From: Fremontodendron californicum | Lineage: Eukaryota; Streptophyta; Magnoliopsida; Malvales; Malvaceae | Reading direction: 5' to 3' | Length of the DNA stretch: 64,000 bases | Assembly: GCA_030761205.1 (NCBI GenBank) | Contig: JAULJL010000027.1 | Span: 6,143,001-6,207,000 of the forward strand | Shown here: one piece after another, positions 57,501 to 64,000 of the stretch | How positions within the stretch are numbered: the stretch's first letter is position 1 | How the letters are laid out: each line of letters starts with the position of its first letter | The notes under the pieces: model-generated | Seen by the model: only the letters and a program-made list of their open reading frames with translations | Database searches by the model: none | Told to the model about the DNA's origin: nothing | Made by a program: the position numbers and the translations under genes

Positions 57501-60500
57501 AGGAAGATTGCAAACCAGGAGCTTCACTATACACCTTTTTTTTTTTTTCTAGTACCGAGCATTTAATAACAATAATTATTTATTTCATGCTTCTAGTTAA
57601 AGCTCAGATACCAGATCCATCAATGTCAAAAGCTCATCTTGAGCGCAAGCTATCAAGTTTATACCTTAGGAACATATAATTGAAATCTATCCTTCCTCTC
57701 AATTAGGCACCACCTTGGCAACTGCAGTGGCATTGTAGAGCCTTAAGGAAAAAACAACATTCCTTCTCTATAGATCCAAGTTGTTGTGTATTAAAACATG
57801 CAAGTAGTTCTATCTACAGACCTATGCATATATGAGTTATAAATACAATGGACATAACATTGCATCTAACTAGCAGGTGGGCAGCGGCATCGGAATGCAA
57901 ATACAATTTGCTAAGGATTGCTCAAAAACAAAAGTTATATTTACTCTTGACTCTACTAACCATCTAACCATAAGAACAGAGGAAATGAAATCGCATAAGA
58001 AATGGTCACACCTCATCTTTTGTTGCCTCTTCTTCTTCAGCATCGTCAGCATCAGCATCTTGGCCATATCTTTCAGATAGCCATTCCTTGGCTGATGTAA
58101 CCAAAGTATAAATCATAGCCATTCCTAGAATTTCAGATGCCTGTAAAAGTACAAAATCAAGTGAGAAACTGCACAACCTGGACAAATTAAGCTGTATAAC
58201 CACTTTACATACACGAAAAATAAGGTAGTAGAATATCAACTAAATATAACACTTGTTATTGCAAGCTTCCACTGGAAAGAAGGATTAATTTATTAAACAG
58301 ATGCTACTGCCAGCTAAAGATGAATGCAAGAAAAAGTTCAATTAGCTAAAGATTTTGGTGCACTTCAGATTCTCTGTGCCATTTAACACTTCCAATCAGG
58401 AAGATTTTACATTTATCAGTATGTGGTGATGGGCTGGGGAAAGACATGATGTTGACTCTATTAAGAGAAAAAAAAAACTAAACTAACGGAAGAATACTTC
58501 CTGGAAGCTTCATATATACAAAATTCCAGTAATATGACCAAATATAAATGCCTGCAAGGTTACCTCCCGTCCAAGCTTTTCTTTCAAAACTTTCAGGTCA
58601 CTGGTTTGTATTCCCCGTATACTGGAAAAGGAAATGAAAAATGCAGGTTATTTAAAAAAGTTCACCAGAAAGAACGAGATCACAAGGGGCAAAGAATGCA
58701 TCTTCTAAACAAGATCCCAAATGCTCAAGATAAAGTCAATTCAATTTTAGTAGATGGAATAATCAGCAAGCAACTTGCACAAAATGACACATCCTTCATT
58801 ATCCATGAAAGATAAATGTTAAATATCGTAAATATTGATAATTTGTCACATTCAAATATAATTATGTATTTTAGACTTGAGTTACTATATCAGTTGGAGT
58901 CATCAATGAAAGAAACCATAAATGTGAATCTGTAAGGATTCAACACTTATAGGACTTGGTCACATGGTAGCCACTGACATGTTAATGCAGCCTTTCACTT
59001 TAGGAAGCCTAAAAATTACATCAGAAGAAGAAAATAAAAGAGTATATCATGACAACTATTAATCTCCATTTGGTTCACTTACATGTTAATGCAGCCTTTC
59101 ACTTTAGGAAGCCTAAAAATTAAATCAGAAGAAGAAAATAAAAGAGTAGATCATGACAACTATTAATCTCCATTTGGTCCACTGCAGCCTTTCACTGCCT
59201 AAAAGTTAAATCAGAAGAAGAAAATAAAAGAGTAGATCATGACTACAATTAATCTCCATTTGGTTGTCATTTTGACCTAACTTCTTTGCTTTCAAAAGCA
59301 AAAGGAAAGAAGCAAAAAAGAGTTTGAATATAGGTGAAGACAATACTTTTGAATAATTGGTTTCATGGATAACAAAAAGCATGATCTAATTCAGTTAAGA
59401 ACCATTAAGTGTGCAATGGTGTTACTATTCAACTAATTGCTCAATTTTAACCAAATAAGATTACGCTTTTGCTATAGAGCCTAAAAAGGCAAAAATCCAG
59501 TAGCCAAGGTGATCAAAGAAAGAAGCCTCGATGATTTTCAAAGGTCAATATTGCATACATATAGCAGAGAAGTCACTTCAGCGATGAGCAGCATATGATA
59601 AATTATTGGTGCAACTCATGAAAATTTTAACTCTAACTGAATATTAAAAACACAAATGCAATTAATAAAGAAAAAGGTAGTTGTTCCAGCTGCTCTCAGA
59701 TGGTATTAGGGAACACCTAATGAGGTCAGGGAAGGATGAAGACTTTGCTAGGTATGGAAAATGGAAAGAGGGAAGGACGGAAAAAATTTCAATCTAATGC
59801 TAAGATTCATAATCACCTTCATATTTTATGGCACAACATTGGATTAAAAACTTTTCCATCCTCCCCATCGAGCAAAGGCTAAATGAGCTTCTGTTAAGTG
59901 GTGTTATCCCACATCTATTAAGTATTGTGTTTCCTGTGGTCTTATATTAAAATTGGGCCCCTCCACCTATTACCAATTGATTTTAGATTGAATGTTTAAC
60001 AGCTTCAAACAAAAGGGAAAAAAATTGCTTCTCAGATTATTTGAGTAAACAGGGGACTTTCACAAATATCTTTATAATAAATAGTGGCATGCATATTGGC
60101 GCATTGCACTGAAAGGGCATACCAACATACTGACCTTTTTACATTCAGAATTGGAGGCTCATCTGGATATTTTTCCGTATGCGAGAAAATCAAAGCCAGC
60201 TGAACTGCAACAGAAGTTTGGAGAACAGCTTATGTTCACAGGGAAAAAGAAAATCCTGAACTACGGGTAGAAAAGACAATTCCCAAAATTAAGCAAATTG
60301 AATCAAGTTTGATGTTATAAATTTATTTGTTCATGTCTGCAAATAAGTGTGGCTGCAGATAAAAATGACACTACAGTTTGTTGGATAAATAAAAAGAATA
60401 ACCTGGTGTAGTGGTTGACTGATCTGTGTCATCATCCTGTCAAACACAAAATGAGGTAATTCGATGAGAGGAAAATTAGTTGTCAAGGCATAAGAGTCAT

Positions 60501-61402
60501 GAAAAATGATGTCGAGCAAGTAGCTAAGCATGCCAAACATTCTAAATCATTTAAAGGTGCATTATTACTCAGCAAACAACTCTACCTCTACTAGCCCATG
60601 GCATTGTAAGGTCACCACAAAAAACTAGAATAAAATGGGCTAATAAAGAAATGCCAGTCACGTAATGAAAATGGCAAACAACCTTATGTCTGGGATAAAA
60701 CGCACCTGAGGAGATAATGTTATTTGGAAGCACCTATTCGAAGTGCTTAGCCCACTCTCACCAGAGTGAATTTCTGATACAAAAGCAGCAATCATTACAG
60801 GTCAGGAAGGAAATCGAAATTTTATCAAGGAGAAAACATAAGTCCAACAAAAGAAGGGTAAAAGACCTTCGAATTCATCCATAAGTATTGCTTCCAGGGC
60901 TTCAATTTCCATCTCCTGCTCCTGCACGTGGTCTGCAAAAATAACCCGGGAATGAATTAATGTTGAAGTATATCGTAAAACCAATCTCAACACAGCATCG
61001 CATTCTTCTATCATTGATTAAATAAGGTTTAATCAATATTAGTAAATGTTAAGCTGATCATACTTCATGTCTTAAGCAAGCTGCTTGGGAAGAAAGGCAG
61101 TAAACTTGTATCTTTTATGACCATGGCAGCTGTATTTGTTAGTTCTCTTACAGCTTGATGATTCATCGATGATTTATCAGGTTGAATAACTAATATGTGC
61201 TTGAGATTCTCTCAAAGACTTGTACTTTTACCACTTTTGCTTCACTAATACGAGCTTTGATTTTAAAAAAATAATAATCATCATAAGGTAAATTTCATGA
61301 TATCTTACAAAACCCATATCCCAAAAACCTCCAGAACTAAAAAAAAACCATTCCATATCAGCCCAAAAAATGCCATTGCAGCTGCTGGGTATCGCTGATT
61401 AC

Positions 61403-61440
<38 letters not shown>

Positions 61441-61710
61441 GATCTCTTTATATTACACTTTAAAGAAACAAAAGCAAATTGCATTAGAAGAAAACACCAA
61501 AACGAAAAGAAAAAAAAAAACAAATGAATGAATGAATACTAAGAAAGAGCAAAAAAAGAGAAAAAAATCAATTATGCAGTTTGAGATGGTTGAAGGAGCG
61601 TTCTCAGCAAACTTGATTTAGCAATACAATAGTAGAACTTGATTAGTAAAATGAAGTTTTAATGAATACTGGATTTTTTTTTATTAAAATAAAAAAGAAT
61701 TACCAGTCAT
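54511..61710 (-). CDS. RWD domain protein, RWDD1/Gir2 (DFRP2) family
   Basis: Eleven coding exons on the minus strand: 61704-61710, 60867-60932, 60706-60773, 60403-60436, 60135-60204, 58564-58621, 58012-58140, 56249-56340, 55312-55396, 54744-54831, 54511-54590; 777 nt, 258 residues, all GT-AG. The RWD domain covers about residues 4-120 (EIEALEAILMDEFEEI, the YPDEPPIL loop, AKEWLSERYG). An acidic stretch (DADADDAEEEEATKDE) follows, then the DFRP C-terminal region (TVDTFLAWRERFEAELALERAK, SGRQWFESG), and finally a run of Asp/Glu (54,744-54,831). In yeast and animals these proteins bind and stabilise the DRG2/Rbg2 GTPase on ribosomes and also contact Gcn1; the same role is inferred here. The length is close to human RWDD1. 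The first coding exon has only seven bases. Related to Arabidopsis At1g51730 from memory. Confidence 0.94.
57158..57338. mobile_element. MITE (8-bp-TSD family), copy B, intact, in an RWD intron
   Basis: The termini are CTATGTTGCTCCGACTC and, in reverse complement, CTATGTTACTCGGACTT. A perfect 8-bp duplication GTAAATGT flanks it (57,150-57,157 and 57,339-57,346). 181 bp, no coding capacity. It lies in the intron 56,341-58,011. Confidence 0.85.
58978..59266. repeat. three tandem copies of a 104-bp unit in an RWD intron
   Basis: Copies start at 58,978, 59,082 and about 59,181 and share GCAGCCTTTCACTTTAGGAA, ATCAGAAGAAGAAAATAAAAG and TTAATCTCCATTTGGT. The third copy lacks about 20 bases. The intron is 58,622-60,134; splice sites are unaffected. 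Confidence 0.9.
61402..61437. repeat. A-homopolymer of about 35 in RWD intron 1
   Basis: A single uninterrupted A run lies between GCTGATTACCTT and GCTGATCTC, so the hexamer GCTGAT occurs on both sides. It could be the tail of a short retro-inserted sequence, or simple expansion. Confidence 0.7.
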
Positions 61711-61888
61711 GGCTGTGAATTTGGGATAATACTCCTTTATGCCCTCTGTTTTTGGATTTGTTTCTGCTTTTCCTCTCACAGATGATCGAAGCTAACAGTT
61801 TCCGTGGACACTTCAGCGAGATAAAACCTAATGAAAAGCTCACTTCTAAACTCCCCGTTTCACTTTTGTTCTTTAGACTTTACTCTCT
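61711..61888 (-). promoter_or_regulatory. 5' leader/promoter of the RWD gene
   Basis: This is the region directly upstream of the RWD start codon. It is less A/T-rich than the DNA further out. No TATA box could be fixed. The hAT-like element begins 186 bases upstream of the start codon, so the proximal promoter includes or abuts it. Confidence 0.35.
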
Positions 61889-61896
61889 CCCCCAAC

Positions 61897-62393
61897 TAGG
61901 GATGACAATGGAGCGGGGCGGGGCGGATATTGCCTTATCGACTTCCACCCCACTCTTGCATGGATGTTGGAAACATTCACATCCATGGATGTCGGTTACA
62001 TCCATAACCGCTCCACTGTGCTCCACTCCGCTACACCTCAATTTATATTAATTATTTTTAACTTAATACTGTAAAAATTATATTATAATTTATTCATAAA
62101 CATAATTTTAGTATATAAAAATCTTTAATATAATATATATAATACATATATACTAAAATTATAGATATAAAATATTAGTATATATATGATTTTAGTATAT
62201 ATATCTAATATATATTAAAAATATAAGAAAAAATATAAAATATTTTAAAGGATAAAATAGTAATTTCAAAAGTCGAGGCGGGGCGGAGTGGAGCAAGCAG
62301 TTACCAAAACCGCTCCGCTCCACCCCGCTCCAAAAAAAAAAACTCTCCATTCGTTGCGAAATCCATCGGTCGGATCGGGTTTTGCCATCCCTA
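61897..62393. mobile_element. non-autonomous hAT-like element with perfect 8-bp target duplication
   Basis: The left end is TAGGGATGACAATGGAGCGG; the right end in reverse complement is TAGGGATGGCAAAACCCG. CCCCCAAC lies immediately outside both ends (61,889-61,896 and 62,394-62,401). GC-rich blocks (GGAGCGGGGCGGGGCGG; CCGCTCCGCTCCACCCCGCT) near both ends are themselves inverted, with A/T-rich DNA between. 497 bp, no coding frame. Confidence 0.88.
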
Positions 62394-62401
62394 CCCCCAA
62401 C

Positions 62402-63480
62402 CCCTTGTCTTTTACAAATTTTTAGTGTTCACATCGGTTAAGAATTATTTAATTATTAATTTAAAAAAAATTATATTTAATATATTGTTTTTATTGAATT
62501 TTAAAAAACAAAATTATTAATTACAATTTTTTCCATATATCACTTTAATCGGTGCCTAATGACATTAGTTAACATTTTGCTTTTGTATTAAATTAGAATT
62601 CTTCTCCCGCTTTATTGAAAGATTTTTTTTAATATTTATAAATTTTTAATTAAATTAATAATCATAAATAAATTTAAATTGAATCATATTAAATAATTAT
62701 TATTTATTTAAATAAATTTTTAAATTTTAATATTATAAGTAAATTAATTTAGAGTTAAAATCGAATTATTATGATAAATTATGTAAAACATGAGATGAAC
62801 TGAGACACGACACAAATACAAAATGAGAAAATAATAAAATACGACACAAAAAAAAAGATGAACATGACATGAATACATGAACTTGTCAAAATCTATACAA
62901 AACGAATTATTAACGTGTAAAAATTTATATAAATTTATAATACTTTGTACATACAAAAAAAAACACGAATACATTACGAACACATAAATTTTTCTCTAAA
63001 TTGAATCATTATAACAAATTATGCAAAATATATCATGAATTGAGACACAATACGAACACACAATTTTTTCTCTAAAATTATTATAACAAATTATGCAAAA
63101 TATATCATATATGTCATAAATTGAGACATGACACGAACACGCAATTTTTCTCTAAATTAAATCACAATGACATGCAAAATATGAAATTAAATTGAGACAC
63201 GACACGAACATAGCATAGAAAAAATAATTAAAACACAATACAAAAAATAACATGAACACTACACGAATACATGAATGTGTCAAAATATACATAAAAAAAT
63301 TATTAACGTGTAAAAATTTATATAAATTTATAATACTTTAAATATAAAAAATATATATAAATACAAATACACTATTTTTTTAATTTTTTTCTCTTTCCCT
63401 TTTTTTTTTCAAAAAAAGCCAAGTGCCAACACTAAAGAAGTTTGTGTAGCTAACTTTATATTTATGATAGAGATTGGTTA
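62402..63480. other. AT-rich flank with ACACGACACGAACAC-type repeats
   Basis: Positions 62,425-62,580 belong to the same degenerate family as 2,080-2,260. From about 62,800 to 63,290 short motifs such as GAGACACGACACGAACA and TATGCAAAATATATCAT recur imperfectly several times. No exon is seen. Confidence 0.45.
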
Positions 63481-63489
63481 AAGTACTTA

Positions 63490-64000
63490 AATAATTATTG
63501 TACTATACTCAAAAGTATATTTTAGTTCATGTACTATAGAAATGAGCAATTTAATTCTTGTACGTATGAATTTGATGCAAAAAAGTAAAATTAGTAACAC
63601 TGTTAATGGAAAACTGTCTAAATGCTGATATGGACATGTGAAACTGATAAAAAATATGACTTATAAAAAAAATATATGACGTGTTAAATTTTTTTACTCC
63701 AGTAAAATTTAGAAAAACATAATTTTTTTATCCAAATCCCTCCATTACCCGTAAAATATGTTATTATTTTTTTTCGAAGTCATCTATTCTGTCAGTTTCT
63801 AAATTTCCCTTGAGTAAAAAAATTTGACACGTCAATTTTTTTTTCTTTTCAAATCATCTATTATGTCAATTTCATATGTCCACGTCAACATTTAGATGAT
63901 TTTTCATTAACATTTTTACGAATTTTATTTATTTACACCAATTTCAAACGTATAAAGATTAAATTATTCACTTTTATAATATCAAAATTAAAATACACTT
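63490..64000. mobile_element. fold-back MITE-like element cut by the window end
   Basis: The left arm (from AAAAGTATATTTTAGTTCATG) and the reverse complement of the window's last 200 bases share AATTTAATYYTTRTACGT, GTTAATGRAAAA, CTAAATG, GGACATRTGAAA and GACGTGT blocks in the same order. The right terminus lies beyond the window. Confidence 0.55.

Noticed and set aside
61402..61437. Processed pseudogene or SINE ending in the A run
   Set aside because: No recognisable gene sequence or Pol III boxes precede the run; only a 6-base GCTGAT flanks it, which is too short to rely on.
1..64000. tRNA, rRNA, CRISPR arrays or bacterial-type operons
   Set aside because: No tRNA-like A/B-box pair, rRNA segment or regularly spaced direct-repeat array was recognised. 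The spliced genes exclude a prokaryotic reading.

Overview
The window is nuclear DNA from a flowering plant, most likely a eudicot. It is AT-rich, its genes carry many short exons with plant-type splice signals, and it holds plant-specific families (a Dof factor, a tRNA-iMet-primed Copia retrotransposon, many MITEs). I cannot name the species. Every multi-exon model below was built by hand from splice sites, and each closes in frame from ATG to stop.

Layout: 1-5.5 kb is gene-free, AT-rich DNA with fold-back and Tourist-like MITEs. A single-exon Dof transcription factor lies at 6.38-7.14 kb (+). Then 7.1-18.3 kb is gene-free and full of degenerate repeats. An 18-exon ubiquitin-specific protease of the UBP6/USP14 type lies at 18.29-26.34 kb (-). 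Head to head with it, about 1.4 kb away, is a 12-exon gene at 27.70-42.59 kb (+) whose C-terminal Occludin/ELL domain marks it as a probable plant ELL-type transcription elongation factor. Its second intron holds a 5.1-kb Copia element inserted into an older LINE fragment. At 45.47-52.82 kb (+) is a 15-exon protein that joins a zinc-finger-like N-terminal region to a glutamate dehydrogenase fold. Tail to tail with it, at 54.51-61.71 kb (-), is an 11-exon RWD/DFRP-type protein (RWDD1/Gir2 family). The last 2.3 kb holds a short hAT-like element with a perfect 8-bp target duplication and a fold-back element cut by the window end.

The genes are not an operon and share no single pathway, although UBP6 (proteasome), the RWD protein (translation GTPase partner) and the ELL-like protein (Pol II elongation) are all housekeeping types. 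From memory, the order Dof, UBP6, GDH-like, RWD matches Arabidopsis At1g51700-At1g51730, with the ELL-like gene as the extra member here.

The strongest leads are: (1) the GDH-like protein has replaced the catalytic lysine and aspartate of the family (A311, E351) and carries an N-terminal Cys2-His2-like region, so it may be a pseudoenzyme or a moonlighting regulator; (2) a MITE family with 8-bp target duplications sits in introns of neighbouring genes; (3) nested, datable retrotransposons lie in the ELL-like gene; (4) there are several recent intronic tandem duplications, one of 361 bp and nearly identical.
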